DNA of 64,000 bases from Bactericera cockerelli (GCA_024516035.1 CM044958.1:46325205-46389204), one strand, 5' to 3'; positions 50,191 through 63,308 are shown, counted from the stretch's first letter. Notes: generated by a model from the sequence alone, not told the origin. Made by a program: numbers and translations.

Positions 50191-51350
50191 GTAAGTAGAA
50201 CTGAGTTGCCTATCTACGTGGGTATAAATAGGTGGCTAAAAGCTATTCATGAAAATCATAATATTATTAAATTTATTTGTTTCTCTCTAGTGTTGACAAA
50301 AAAAACAATTTTATTTGTTTATGCTATTATTTTTGTGCAACTATAGACAGAAAGATATTAATAGGTAGGTATATATCAAATAGGTGTATTTTTAAATTAT
50401 TTTTAAAATAATTAGGGGTTAAAAGACTATGATTTTGTGGAGTACGTATGTAAATAGGGATCTAATTTAATAATTGAATTATTAAATTATTGTTAATATA
50501 ATTAGGGTTTGAAAGACAATGATTTTGTAGAGCAGGTAGGTAAAATATTGTTTTAAAAAACAATGATGTTGAATATTGCAAACAGATAGGTATAAATTAA
50601 ACATACATTCAATACTTATATTATTAAATGTTATGTTAGTTATGTATATGATTCTAATATGATTTAAATTATGGTTTAGGTACAAATAACATACCTAGTA
50701 GGTACCTAAATCTAGTACGCGTATCTATTATTTTAAATTATTATTTTAATGTTATTAAAATTATAGTTTTAAATGACAGTGATTTTGTGGTACAATAATA
50801 TAGGTACCTACTTCTTATATAAATTATTGTTTTAAAATTTACCAACACTGATTTTGTGTAGGAACATAAAGGTAATGTATTTATTCTCTTCAGTAAATAC
50901 AGTTTTAAATTCAAAAATTAAATTATTTTTAACTGTCAATGAATGGGTAGGTACTAATCTTTTCTTGTATAGATACCATTTTACAAATTGATTTATCAAC
51001 GTTTTATAAATTATATTTCAACACATTTAAATAAATTAAAATCAGGTAATTTTACATTATATCTGTAGATAGGGCTGGTTACCTAACTTTGAATAAATAT
51101 ATTTATTAAATATTTGAATAAATTATAGGTACTTTAATTAAATAAACAGGTAAAAAACATCATCTTGTCAGAGGCTCTGGGTCCCCGAGGCATGTTAGGG
51201 CCATAAGATGATGATAAAACATTTTTATTGTTATAGGTACTAAGAATATAACCTTATTTAGTTATTTTATATCACCTTAGGAGATGTTATATTTGTAAAT
51301 TTAAAATTGTTATAAATAAAAATAAACCAAATCAAAATAGTGATGTTAAC
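50191..51350. other. Very AT-rich sequence without recognised features
   Basis: Contains many TAGGTACCTA-type words. A small inverted repeat at about 51158-51215 (CATCATCTTGT / AAGATGATGAT) is the only structure seen. Confidence 0.5.
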
Positions 51351-51356
51351 AAAAAA

Positions 51357-51715
51357 TGAGTTCTAAGGGCCAAATTATACTGGTTGGAGTTTCAGAAGAG
51401 AAGCCCCAATTCACCGACCTCCATTAGATCTATTATGACCTTAGGGCCAAATAATGAAACAGGATAAAAGTTAAGATAACAGACACGCCCTGAAGTCAGT
51501 GTTTCAACCAATCACAACGGCCAAATTATGAATGAGTTCTAAGGGCCAAATTATAGGTACTGGTTGGAGTTCCAGAAGAGAAGCCCCAATTCACCGACCT
51601 CCATTACATCAATTATGACCTTAGGGCCAAATTATGAAACAGGATAAAAGTTAAGATAAGCCAGACACGCCCTCAAGTCGGAGTTTCAACCAATCACATC
51701 CCACTATAGCCCAAG
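51357..51715 (+). repeat. Two-copy tandem repeat of about 175 bp containing MITE ends
   Basis: GAGTTCTAAGGGCCAAATTA and CCCCAATTCACCGACCTCCA occur at 51358 and again about 175 bases later. Confidence 0.85.
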
Positions 51716-51752
51716 CTTATCTTAACTTTGATCCTGTTCTGTAATTTGGCCC
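51623..51752. mobile_element. Short MITE, palindromic
   Basis: GGGCCAAATTATGAAACAGG with AAAAGTTAAGATAAG is mirrored by CTTATCTTAACTTTGATCCT and GTAATTTGGCCC. About 130 bp, same family as 47056-47238. Confidence 0.8.
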
Positions 51753-52289
51753 TTTTACACATTACCGACCCTGGCAAGTTGAAGAAAACAGGTTTCTTTT
51801 TTGCACATAATATACGTATATCTGCGGGCAGTTTTGCAGTTTTTTATTTATTTAAATGTATCGATTATATCGATCGCCCACTAGACTGGAAAAATACGTA
51901 AAAGGAAAAGATAAAAGTTATATACTTACTCTTATAAATTTTTTATGTACTTTGTTTTGTATAGATACTTATTGTATACTTACTTACTTTACAATATTCA
52001 TGTGTACGATAAAATTGTACATACAATCCTTCTAATAAAATCAAGGATAAAGATTGAAACTTTCCAATTTGACCGTCTCCTGGAGGTTTTGTATTTGTCG
52101 GCGTATGGTAGATTCTTGTAATGAGTCAGATCATACTTAATGGAATTTGATGGTTTGGCTGCCGAATTTAGAGCTTATGATTTTACGACTTCACAGAACT
52201 TCTTTACGAGTTGATCTTGTTGAAGTTACATGGCTACCTATGCCTTAATTTTGGATCTACATAAGTAGAGAGAGGCGGTCCTATGATAA

Positions 52290-52502
52290 CAAGTTTGGTA
52301 ACATTTGTTTGTAAGGGATACCTTCCGGTGCGATCGTGTTGACCTAGCACTTAAATAGGAAGTGTTGTGTCACTTCTCACCCATCAGAGGGGAGACATAC
52401 TACGTGATGGGCAGGCTACAACACAGACCACAAGCGTCTACAGTAGCTCCTGTATCATTGCTACGAATTAAAAAAGGCTGTGAAACACTCATCTTTTATT
52501 AA
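52290..52502 (+). mobile_element. SINE family 1, head missing
   Basis: TTGTTTGTAAGGGATACCTT through CACTCATCTTTTATT. Confidence 0.85.
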
Positions 52503-52734
52503 GTCAGCCTGTAAATCTTGGAGTAATAAAAAAATCATATCCACAATATAAGGGCGGAATGAATAGACAACATCTCAAGTCATGATTTAGCATTAGTTTT
52601 CTGATTTTCTCCATTTAAGTCAGTACGCTAAATCTAGACTTAGCTCCGCAGAGGCAAAAACGTCTATTAATTTCGCCCTAAATTTTAAATCGAATGGTGC
52701 TTTAGTACGCTATTAGTACCTATAATCCTTGAAA

Positions 52735-52955
52735 TCCCTCCGTGGTGTAGTGACTACTGCCCGTTTTAAAGAGATAAGTACTGAGTTCGATTCCGGGTTG
52801 GGTAAAATTTTCGGAAGAAAAATTCTTTTCCCTCCTAATACGCGAGGCTGACATTTATGGCCCAACCTAGGCCGGGTGAGGTTAATGTGCGTAGCTAGTA
52901 CGATTCCCAGGGAACCTCAATAACTCAAGTTAGGACAATAAAACCCAGTAGTAGG
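52735..52955 (+). mobile_element. SINE family 4
   Basis: CCTCCGTGGTGTAGTGACTA, GAGTTCGATTCCGGGTTGGG (B-box-like), body GCCGGGTGAGGTTAATGTGC. Confidence 0.8.
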
Positions 52956-53009
52956 TACCATGAAGTGGTATGAACATAACCTACTGGATAATATATTAAT
53001 AATAATTCC

Positions 53010-53352
53010 GTGTCCGTGAGATAGGCACAGATACCTATATCACGGTGGTGAGAGGATTATATGGACGCCCAGATCCAATGTATAAAGGTTCCTTTCATGT
53101 CCATTGATTCTATTTGATTTTACCGTCCTGATTCGAGATAGTCAGTCCAAGAGTTTTACCCTCCATTCGATGGGAATCGAACCAGCTACTCACATTAACC
53201 TCACCGAGCCTGGGTAGGCCCGAAAATGCCAGACTCAAGTATTGCGAGGGAACAGTTTTCTGTGTGAAGAGTCTGCTAAAAACGGGAATTGAACTCAGGA
53301 TCTCTGAACTACGGGCAGTTGTGACAAACGTTACGCTACGGAGGCTGGTATT
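53010..53352 (-). mobile_element. SINE family 4, antisense, longest copy
   Basis: CATTGATTCTATTTGATTTT, GATGGGAATCGAACCAGCTA, ACATTAACCTCACCGAGCCT, GGGAATTGAACTCAGGATCT and TACGCTACGGAGGCTGGTAT. Confidence 0.85.
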
Positions 53353-53627
53353 ACTTGATATTATAATATGGAGCAACACCCCAGCTCTCATGTGTCCAAA
53401 GTGCACATGACCCCTGGTCCCCCGTGGCCCGTGGTCACCCATCCAAGAACTCGCCATGCTTGAATGCAACTGTTACTTTGCAGTTCCCGGTGTTGTCAGC
53501 ATTGCGGTGTTGCCAAGGGAACCGGGAGATCGCTTCATTGTGATACACGGGAGAAAAAAAAACTTGGAATTAATCGACCCACTTAAAATTATGATCTTGT
53601 TTAGAACTAGCGGGATACAATGCATAG

Positions 53628-53855
53628 TCACCGTGGCCGAGTGGATAGCGCGCTGGCTTGCTCGCACGGTCACTTTGGTTCGAATCCCAGCGAAGTCGGT
53701 ATTTTTCGGCTCTGTACTCTGGATGTTCGAGGTCCACTCATACCTCGTGAGGAAAGATGAAAGATGAGGAGCTACTTTGATGCGAGCAGCGACCAGTGGT
53801 GGAATTATGCATAAATGATATGAGTGTAAAAGAAACAGGAAAATCCTATAACTCT
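53628..53855 (+). mobile_element. SINE family 3, near full-length
   Basis: GTCACCGTGGCCGAGTGGAT head, GGTTCGAATCCCAGCG B-box-like, GTCCACTCATACCTCGTGAG body. Confidence 0.88.
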
Positions 53856-54204
53856 GCTAACATATTATATAACATATATAATTTATTTTCCCTGCTTAGT
53901 TGGCATTGAGCCTTTTTCTTACCCTGTGACACCTATCCCAAAACCCATTTTATCTACCATTTGAATGTGCCACAATTCACAACCAACCAACCATAAGGTT
54001 GAACAATGGCGACCCCGAGTTGGCTTGGGAAAAGGCAGAGTAAGAGAAGAAGAATAATGAGATGATTCTTAGTTAAGACTAAAGAGTAAAGACCTCTTCC
54101 TAGATTCCCAGGCAACTCCAGGACCAACGTCCTCATTAATGTATGGAACTATGGACCCAGTAGATCAGGTGGCATAAATCCTATAGAGGCACATCAATAC
54201 ACAA

Positions 54205-54375
54205 CAACAACAATAACTATTATTACACACATAATTATGTGGAGCTAAACACAACAAAAAATTATTATTACACACATATGTGGAACTAAACAACAACAAA
54301 AATTATTATTACACACATAAGTATGTGGAACTAAACAAAAAAAAATTATTATTAAACACATATGTGGAACTAAAC
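54205..54375 (+). repeat. Four tandem units leading into the trinucleotide array
   Basis: TTATTATTACACACATA with ATGTGGAACTAAACAACAAC, unit about 45 bp. Confidence 0.85.
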
Positions 54376-55325
54376 AACAACAACAAACTACTACTACAAC
54401 AACAACAACAAACTACTACAACAACAACAAACTACTACTACAACAACAACAACAACAACAACAACTACTACTACCACAACAAACTACTACACAACAACAA
54501 ACTACTACTACCACAACAAACTACTACTACCACAACAAACTACTACTACCACAACAAACTACTACTACCACAACAAACTACTACTACCACAACAAACTAC
54601 TACTACCACAACAACAACTACTACAACAACAAAAACAAACTACTACAACAACAACAAACTACTACTACAAAAACAAACTACTACAACAACAACAAACTAC
54701 TACTACAAAAACAAACTACTACAACAACAACAACAACAAACTACCTACTACAACAACAACAACAAACTACTACAACAACAACAACAAACTACTACAACAA
54801 CAACAAACTACTACAACAACAACAACAAACTACTACAACAACAACAACAACAAACTACCTACTACAGCAACAACAACAAACTACTACAACAACAACAACA
54901 AACTACTACAACAACAACAACAACAAACTACTACAACAACAACAACAAACTACTACAACAACAACAACAAACTACTACTACTACCTACAACAGCAAACTA
55001 CTACAACAACAACAACAAACTACTACAACAACAACAACAAACTACTACAACAACAACAACAAACTACTACAACAACAACAACAAACTACTACTACTACAA
55101 CAACAAACTACTACAAAAACAACAACAAACTACTACAACAACAACAACAAACTACTACAAAAACAACAACAAACTACTACAACAACAAAAACTACAATAA
55201 CAATAACAACAGCAACAACACTACAAAAACAACACTACTACAACAACAACAACATATCAACAACAACAAACTACAACAACAACAACACATCAACAACAAC
55301 AAACTACAACAACAAAAACAACAAA
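54375..55325 (+). repeat. CAA/CTA trinucleotide array
   Basis: Nearly 1 kb of CAA and CTA triplets in higher-order units such as AACAAACTACTACAACAACA. The 306-codon frame across it (Thr/Asn/Tyr/Gln/Leu runs) is a by-product of the triplets. Confidence 0.95.
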
Positions 55326-55392
55326 CTATAGTTCTACCTATGTATCCAGTGATAGTTGTTTGTTGTTGTTTGTACATAGGTAGAACTAAACA
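55326..55392. repeat. Inverted repeat at the array's edge
   Basis: TAGTTCTACCTATGTATCC and GTACATAGGTAGAACTA form an imperfect hairpin. Confidence 0.6.
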
Positions 55393-55639
55393 ACAGCAGA
55401 ATAACAACAGCAACAATATTAGAATAACCACAACATAGCATAGGTGAATACACTATTGATTATTCTGTGAACATGGCAGGCTACTCATAGGTTCCTATGT
55501 AACCTCCCACGAAGCAAGTCCTGCTTAAGTCTTAATTAAGAGCGAGATGAGTTTCAGGATACACTTATATATCTACGATTATGTAATGTATCTATCTATC
55601 TATGTGTGTAACGTAAGTTCATAACCAGCCAAGATGAGG

Positions 55640-56070
55640 GAGCCAGCATGGATGGCACGTTGAGTACACCAGGACCTTCTTCCTGAGAGCTTTGCCGCTC
55701 TCATGATCCCCGAACTTCTCTTTCAACCGTCACATAAAGCACTCTGATTGCGTTGGGTGACAGTTGAAAGGGAGATATAGGGATTATGAGAGTGAGAATG
55801 GTTTCTCGAATGAAAGTCAGCCAGGGGCCTCGTTCCAAAGAGTCTTGCCACTCTTATAATCCCGAAATCTCCCTCTAAAGTTTCAACTCCATTCTGATTC
55901 GGTTAATTGGGTTATTTGAACGAAATTTGACGATTGAAAGGGACATGATCTGGGATTTTGAGAGTTTGAGCTCTTTCTAAAATGAGGCCCATACAGTTCG
56001 TGTAGGTTCGCCGAAGTTAAGTAACATCCACGAGGTTCGCAGTTGGTGGGTGACCAGTTAAACTAAAACC
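55640..56070 (+). mobile_element. 5S-rRNA-headed SINE head split by a nested MITE
   Basis: GCCAGCATGGATGGCACGTT at the left and TTCGCCGAAGTTAAGTAACA at 56006 are adjacent parts of the 5S-like head, about 310 bases apart. The insert contains a palindromic MITE. Confidence 0.7.
55827..55991. mobile_element. Palindromic MITE nested in the SINE
   Basis: AGGGGCCTCGTTCCAAAGAG is mirrored by CTCTTTCTAAAATGAGGCCC; the inner part also pairs (CTCCCTCTAAAGTTT / TTGAAAGGGAC). Confidence 0.65.
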
Positions 56071-56089
56071 CTCGACTATTTCTATTAAA

Positions 56090-56900
56090 ATACAAGGATC
56101 TCAATCTTAATATATATTTTACATTTACTTTCATTCTTTCATAATGAACAGAACTCCGAAACAGCTACACCAAATGATTCCCAATTTATCAAAGAGTTTC
56201 CATTTCGTATTTAGGTGCATACTGAGAAAGGGTTTTTAAAAATTTCAAATAGGACGCCAGCCACGGGCAAAACCTCAACGCGACAAAGTACTGGGTTTTA
56301 GCTAGTAAATTTATATGAACGTCAATACAACTGACTCAATCATTCACTAACTTATTCATTGATTCATTCACTCATTCATTGATTCATTCAATGGATAGAG
56401 CAAAGTATCTTTTGGGTTTTTATTGTCCTATAAATTAGTACTTTTCATTTTTAATAATACGTATGATGAATTAGATGCCAATCTTAGATGTATTATACGA
56501 CTGTGATTCTCCGAACGTTATTTTCCTATTAATCTCGAGAAATGAGAGTAATTGATTTATTATCTTACTGTGCGAATGTCAAAAACATTGATGATCAGGC
56601 CTTTTTCTTCATTGATTTACAACCAAGTCATTAATTTCTATTAGACCAACTGTTTTGACACCTTACGTGTCTGGAGGCTTTTCAATTCTACCTCAAGAAA
56701 AAACATATTTCTTTCCCGGCAGGAGCCTTGAGCCTCGGGGGCCGGAAATTATAACTTTTACTCAATGTGCTAATTATGCAAAAATGCGTCCAGACTATTT
56801 CTACTAGATGGGCCAAATATGCAAATATGCTAACTGAGTTCCGGAGAGATACTGTTCAAGGGTAAATTTTCTTCAAGAAAGAGAAGGTTCAGAAGCCCGC
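56090..56900. other. AT-rich intergenic sequence, no gene seen
   Basis: Only a short ATTCATTG-type run (56335-56395) stands out. Confidence 0.5.
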
Positions 56901-56904
56901 CAAA

Positions 56905-57062
56905 GCCAGCGTCAATAGGACGTTGAATACTTCAGTTCTCGTTCTGTCGATGAAGTCAAATTAACTTTGGTAGCTGGTCTATGAGTTTCCAGCGAATGGA
57001 GGTTAAAACCTCCTGTCGTGTTATGACTACGTATCAGCTGAAAGTGACGTCACCTTTAAAAG
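56905..57062 (+). mobile_element. 5S-rRNA-headed SINE, internally deleted
   Basis: GCCAGCGTCAATAGGACGTT head and CCAGCGAATGGAGGTTAAAA end; most of the body is absent. Confidence 0.75.
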
Positions 57063-57202
57063 TAGATATTACTGAAATTGGCTAGTTTTTTTCTCGCTTG
57101 ACGTGAGATGTGTCTAACAGTGTTTTTATTGTAAAAAAACCAATATTTCAATGTGAGATGGTTACTTAATGAATTATTTTTATACGACTTTTTTTTTTAA
57201 GT

Positions 57203-57450
57203 GGGGTTTAACGTCGCTTTCAACTGCCATGGTCATATCACGACGGGGGTTTTACCCTCCATTCGCAGGAAACTCACAAACCTGCTACTCACATTGACCT
57301 CACCCAGCCTAAGTGGGGCGGGGAAAAGCCAGCGTCACGAGAATTAGAATTTGAATGGTCACCCATCCAAGTCTTAACCTCGCTGGATGTAGCTTAACTT
57401 CGGTGTTCTGAAGGGAACCGGTGTATTCAACATGCCATCGACGCTGGCTC
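57203..57450 (-). mobile_element. 5S-rRNA-headed SINE, antisense, full length
   Basis: GGGTTTAACGTCGCTTTCAA at the 3' end, CAAGTCTTAACCTCGCTGGA and TTCAACATGCCATCGACGCT then GGC at the 5' head. Confidence 0.9.
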
Positions 57451-58139
57451 GACTTTTTTTAATGTCTTCTATATCTATCAGAGCAGTCTTAATCCTTTTG
57501 AGACAGTGCTTTAAATTAATTCTTTAAATAGCTAATGGTTAGCCAAGATTAAAGAAGCAAGAATAATCGATTTTCGAACCAATCACTTCTACTTGCCGAT
57601 GTATAAACTACTTCTCACATGTCGCTCTGCTTGGTTGACAAAATTCCACTTCTTCTCAAGTGAACTCACGTTTCATGGCGAAACATTTATGAACATCACC
57701 TTTAGTAATAATAATAATAATAATATAAAAACAGAAAGTGTGAGGTATCCCGCAGAGTGTATTCCTGAGACTTAATTTTTTCCTACTTTTTTTTCGAACG
57801 CACCTAACAGTTGTGACAAACAAATGTTGCTCCGTAAGATGTAACTTGTGTTAAACTTCATATGAAAGTTTAAAAGCTAGAACCCATATTTGATTCATGC
57901 GATTGCACAAATATCAACCGGCCCGCTTTTGGTGCTGTCAAGGGTTCTCCTATAGAATTTTTGGCCACAGAGCGACGCTTTTACGATTACACAATTTCGT
58001 ATATGGGATCAAATATTGAGTTTTTTGAATTGATCTAGTTTCAACATGGTCGAGTTCTGATTTAGTAAAATAATATTATGGCTCTTATTTTTGTATAGGG
58101 CGTTCTTCACACCACGGCCGAGGTGATTGATAAGATTGC

Positions 58140-58388
58140 CGTAACCAGCGTCGAAGGCACTTTGTTCTCATTCAGTCACTGAAGTTGTGAAGCGTCCAGA
58201 GAGGCTAGGACTTGGACGGGCGACCATTCAATTTCGAACCTCGTGATGCTGGCTATTCCCGGCCCCACTCAAGCTGGATGGGGTTAATTTGAGTTGCTGG
58301 TTTGTGAGTTTACAGCGAATGCAGGGTAAAACCCCCGTCGTGAATGTCGTGATATGACCATCCAGTTGAAAGCAACGTTAATCTTAAA
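58140..58388 (+). mobile_element. 5S-rRNA-headed SINE
   Basis: ACCAGCGTCGAAGGCACTTT, GAGGCTAGGACTTGGACGGG, body AAGCTGGATGGGGTTAATTT, 3' CAGTTGAAAGCAACGTTAAT. Confidence 0.88.
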
Positions 58389-58884
58389 TTAAAAACAAAA
58401 AATCACCAAGAAAAATATGGCCGAAAAAAGGTGTACCGGGCAACCAAACAGTTTGTTGCAACAAAGTTTTTTCAACCGTGACTGGCGTCCCAATTGATTT
58501 ACACAAAATACCTTTTATTGCACTTCTAGAATCATTTAGCTGTAAAGAAAACATTTTTATAGAGATGGGTCTGCCTAATCGCTTGACCACGAAAAACGTT
58601 GACCAGATCAAAAAACTCGGACCCGGAGGGGAATTCCTATTATCATGAGATTTCATTCAACAACACCCCTCTTTTACAACCTTACGTGATTAACCCTGGT
58701 CAGCATGTGTTCAACAGAATTACATGGCTAAAATACAGTTTTTTTTTTAATTTATTTATTATTAATAATGTATAAAGCCTATAAGTTTTATGTAAACTCA
58801 ATAAAGATGATTTTTAATAAATATCATCCCGGTCGCAAGTATGTACAAAAAATAAGATTTTTATTAAGATTCTTTCCACTATTC

Positions 58885-61800
58885 TGTATGACCCATTACT
58901 GCGGCAGTGAATGTTGAAATGTGCTCAGATCAAGGGAATCATAAGGGATTACAACAAAGATAATACCCAGAAAGTTTCATCTCGGTCGGCCGTATGGTAT
59001 GCTCGTACAGAAAACATTGACCAGATGGGAGGGACCTCAAAAATCTGCCCCTGTTGTTTGTGAAGTTCTGAATTTTTTTACACAAACTTATATACAGTGC
59101 TGCTATATTCATACAAAAATTATAACGCTATAAGCTACGGCGGGACCTACAGAGAAGCCATTGACTGGCCCTTGTAAGGCCCATAGCTGCGGCCCTGAAT
59201 ATTGTAATGTGCTCAGATCAAGGGAATCATAAGGGATTACAACTAAGATTATACCCAGAAAGTTTCATCTCGGTCGGCCGTATGGTATGCTCGTACAGAA
59301 AACATTGACCAGATGGGAGGGACCTCAAAAATCTGCCCCTATTGTTTGTTAAGGTCTGAATTTTTTTACACAAACTTATATACAGTGTTGCTATATTCAT
59401 GCAAAAAATCAAAACGCTATAAGCTACGGCGGGACCTACAGAGAAACCATTGACTGGCCCTTGTAAGGCCCATAGCTGCGGCCCTGAATATTGTAATGTG
59501 CTCAGATCAAGGGAATCATAAGGGATGACAACAAAGATAATACCCACAAAGTTTCATCTTGGTCGGCCGTATGGTATGCTCGTACAGAAAACATTGACCA
59601 GATGGGAGGGACCTCAAAAATCTGCCCCTGTTGTTTGTGAAGTTCTGAATTTTTTTACACAAACTTATACACAGTGCTGCTATATTCATACAAAAAATTA
59701 TAACGCTACAAGCTACGGCGTGACCTACAGAGAAGCCATTGACTGGCCCTTGTAAGGCCCATAGCTGCGGCCCTGAATATTGTAATGTGCTCAGATCAAG
59801 GGAATCATAAGGGATTACAACAAAGATAATACCCACAAAGTTTCATCTTGGTCGGCCGTATGGTATGCTCGTACAGAAAACATTGACCAGATGGGAGGGA
59901 CCTCAAAAATCTGCGTCTGTTGTTTGTGAAGTTCTGAATTTTTTTACACACAACTTATATACAGTACTGCTATATTCATACAAAAAAATCATAACGCTAT
60001 AAGCTACGGCGGGACCTACAGAGAAACCATTGACTGGCCCTTGTAAGGCCCATAGCTGCGGCCCTGAATATTGTAATGTGCTCAGATCAAGGGAATCATA
60101 AGGGATTACAACAAAGATAATACCCACAAAGTTTCATCTTGGTCGGCCGTATGGTATGCTCGTACAGAAAACATTGACCAGATGGGAGGGACCTCAAAAA
60201 TCTGCGTCTGTTGTTTGTGAAGTTCTGAATTTTTTTACACAAACTTATATGCAGTACTGCTATATTCATACAAAAAAAATCATAACGCTATAAGCTACGG
60301 CGGGACCTACAGAGAAACCATTGACTGGCCCTTGTAAGGCCCATAGCTGCGGCCCTGAATATTGTAATGTGCTCAGATCAAGGGAATCATAAGGGATTAC
60401 AACAAAGATAATACCCACAAAGTTTCATCTTGGTCGGCCGTATGGTATGCTCGTACAGAAAACATTGACCAGATGGGAGGGACCTCAAAAATCTGCCCCT
60501 GTTGTTTGTGAAGATCTGAATTTTTTTACACAAACTTATATACAGTGCTGCTATATTCATGCAAAAAATCATAACGCTACAAGCTACGGCGTGACCTACA
60601 GAGAAGCCATTGACTGGCCCTTGTAAGGCCCATAGCTGCGGCCCAGAATATTGTAATGTGCTCAGATCAAGGGAATCATAAGGGATTACAACAAAGATAA
60701 TACCCACAAAGTTTCATCTTGGTCGGCCGTATGGTATGCTCGTACAGAAAACATTGACCAGATGGGAGGGACCTCAAAAATCTGCCCCTGTTGTTTGTGA
60801 AGTTCTTAAATTTTTTTACACAAACTTATACACAGTGCTGCTATATTCATGCAAAAAATCATAACGCTACAAGCTACGGCGTGACCTACAGAGAAGCCAT
60901 TGACTGGCCCTTGTAAGACCCATAGCTGCGGCCCAGAATATTGTAATGTGCTCAGATCAAGGGAATCATAAGGGATTACAACAAAGATAATACCCACAAA
61001 GTTTCATCTTGGTCGGCCGTATGGTATGCTCGTACAGAAAACATTGACCAGATGGGAGGGACCTCAAAAATCTGCCCCTGTTGTTTGTGAAGTTCTTAAA
61101 TTTTTTACACAAACTTATACACAGTGCTGCTATATTCATACAAAAAATTATAACGCTATAAGCTACGGCGTGACCTACAGAGAAGCCATTGACTGGTCCT
61201 TGTATGGCCCATAGCTGCGGCCCTGAATATTGTAATGCGCTCAGATCAAGGGAATCATAAGGGATTACAACTAAGATTATACCCACAAAGTTTCATCTCG
61301 GTCGGCCGTATGGTATGCTCGTACAGAAAACATTGACCAGATGGGAGGGACCTCAGAAATCTGCGTCTGTTGTTTGTGAAGTTCTGAATTTTTTTACACA
61401 AACTTATATACAGTACTGCTATATTCATACAAAAAAATCATAACGCTATAAGCTACGGCGGGACCTACAGTGAAACCATTGACTGGCCCTTGTAAGGCCC
61501 ATAGCTGCGGCCCTGAATATTGTAATGCGCTCAGATCAAGGGAATCATAAGGGATTACAACTAAGATTATACCCAGAAAGTTTCATCTCGGTCGGCCGTA
61601 TGGTATGCTCGTACAGAAAACATTGACCAGATAGGAGGGACCTCAAAAATCTGCCCCTGTTGTTTGTGAAGTTCTGAATTTTTTTACACAAACTTATATA
61701 CAGTGCTGCTATATTCATGCAAAAAATCAATACGCTATAAGCTACGGCGGGACCTACAGAGAAACCATTGACTGGCCCTTGTAAGGCCCATAGCTGCGGC

Positions 61801-62590
61801 CCAGAATATTGTAATGTGCTCAGATCAAGGGAATCATAAGGGATTACAACTAAGATTATACCCAGAAAGTTTCATCTCGGTCGGCCGTATGGTATGCTCG
61901 TACAGAAAACATTGACCAGATGGGAGGGACCTCAAAATTCTGCCCCTGTTGTTTGTGAAGATCTGAATTTTTTTACACAAACTTATATACAGTGCTGCTA
62001 TATTCATACAAAAAATTATAACGCTATAAGCTACGGCGTGACCTACAGAGAAGCCATTGACTGGCCCTTGTAAGGCCCATAGCTGCGGCCCTGAATATTG
62101 TAATGCGCTCAGATCAAGGGAATCATAAGGGATTACAACTAAGATTATACCCAAAAAGTTTCATCTCGGTCGGCCGTATGGTATGCTCGTACAGAAAACA
62201 TTGACCAGATAGGGGGACCTCAAAAATCTGCCCCTGTTGTTTGTGAAGATCTGAATTTTTTTACACAAACTTATATACAGTGCTGCTATATTCATGCAAA
62301 ATCATAACGCTATGAGCTACGGCGTGCCCTACAGAGAAGCCATTGACTGGCCCTTGTAAGGCCCATAGCTGCGGCCCTGAATGTTGTAAAGTACTCAGAT
62401 CAAGGGAATCATAAGGGATTACAACAAAGATAATACTCACAAAGTTTCATCATGGTCGGCCGTTTTTTATGCTCGTACAGAAAACATTGACCAGATGGGA
62501 GGAACCTCAAAAATCTGCCCCTGTTGTTTGTGAAGTTCTGAGTTTTTTTACACAAACTTATATACAGTGCTGCTATTCATACAAAAAATC
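58885..62590 (+). repeat. Satellite array, about 13 units of roughly 289 bp
   Basis: The word CTCAGATCAAGGGAATCATA recurs with spacings of 289-291 (284 for the last). Units are highly similar inside the array and diverge at both edges; the right edge is cut by a SINE. Short antisense frames of up to 106 codons cross unit borders. Confidence 0.95.
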
Positions 62591-62748
62591 ATTTTTTTTC
62601 CGCACGAGGTAATATAAATATATGAGTGGACCCCGAACATCTAAGTACAGAGCAGAAAAAATCCTACCTCGCTGGGAATCGAACCCAGGTCACCGTGCGT
62701 ATTGGCCTAGCGCGCTAACTCACTCTGCCACCTTGACTACTACTTAAT
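62590..62748 (-). mobile_element. SINE family 3, antisense, at the end of the satellite
   Basis: CCGCACGAGGTAATATAAAT, GGGAATCGAACCCAGGTCAC, CTCTGCCACCTTGACTACTA. Confidence 0.85.
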
Positions 62749-63045
62749 CATAGCATGTAATTATATAAATAATAATAATAATATCGACTTGTTTATACTG
62801 CCGAATTAGAACTATTAAAGTCTCATTTTCCCAGCAGCAAGCCAAGATCATGTGATAAGAATTCCAAACAGAAGGTATTTGTCATGTCCTCACTTGGATT
62901 CGAACCCACGACGTTTGGAAAATCTGAGTTCACAGTGTTCCGTTTGTTAGGAAAAAGGAAAATATAAAATTGAAAATTTCAGAAGCGATTTATGATTTAT
63001 TATAAAAGTAAACAGTAATAGGTATACAGAGTATGACATTAAGTT

Positions 63046-63185
63046 ATTACCGATAAGGCGGCGGACTTGTAACCCGGAGGTCGGTGGTTCAAGTCCCGGT
63101 TTCAGCATAGATTGAGTAAAGCGAGTTTGAGTAGTTGTGACATCACGAAAAAGAATAGCACAAATATGATAACTTATTACATAAT
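63046..63185 (+). mobile_element. SINE family 2, complete copy
   Basis: GATAAGGCGGCGGACTTGTA, ACCCGGAGGTCGGTGGTTCA, CACAAATATGATAACTTATT. Confidence 0.88.
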
Positions 63186-63308
63186 ATCATACTTAACACA
63201 ATTCCACAAAGAAGCTGAAGGTAAAAAATAAGGTAGGTACATACCTACCAAAGAAATGTGAGCGTAATATAAACGTCACATCAATAAACGATTGTTTATC
63301 TTCGTCAG

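Noticed and set aside
54280..55200. 306-codon frame of Thr/Asn/Tyr/Gln/Leu runs
   Set aside because: Translation of the CAA/CTA triplet array; no splice signals, promoter or non-repetitive content.
59227..62154. Repeated antisense frames of 106 codons starting MGII
   Set aside because: Products of the 289-bp satellite; the unit is not a multiple of three and the frames cross unit borders.
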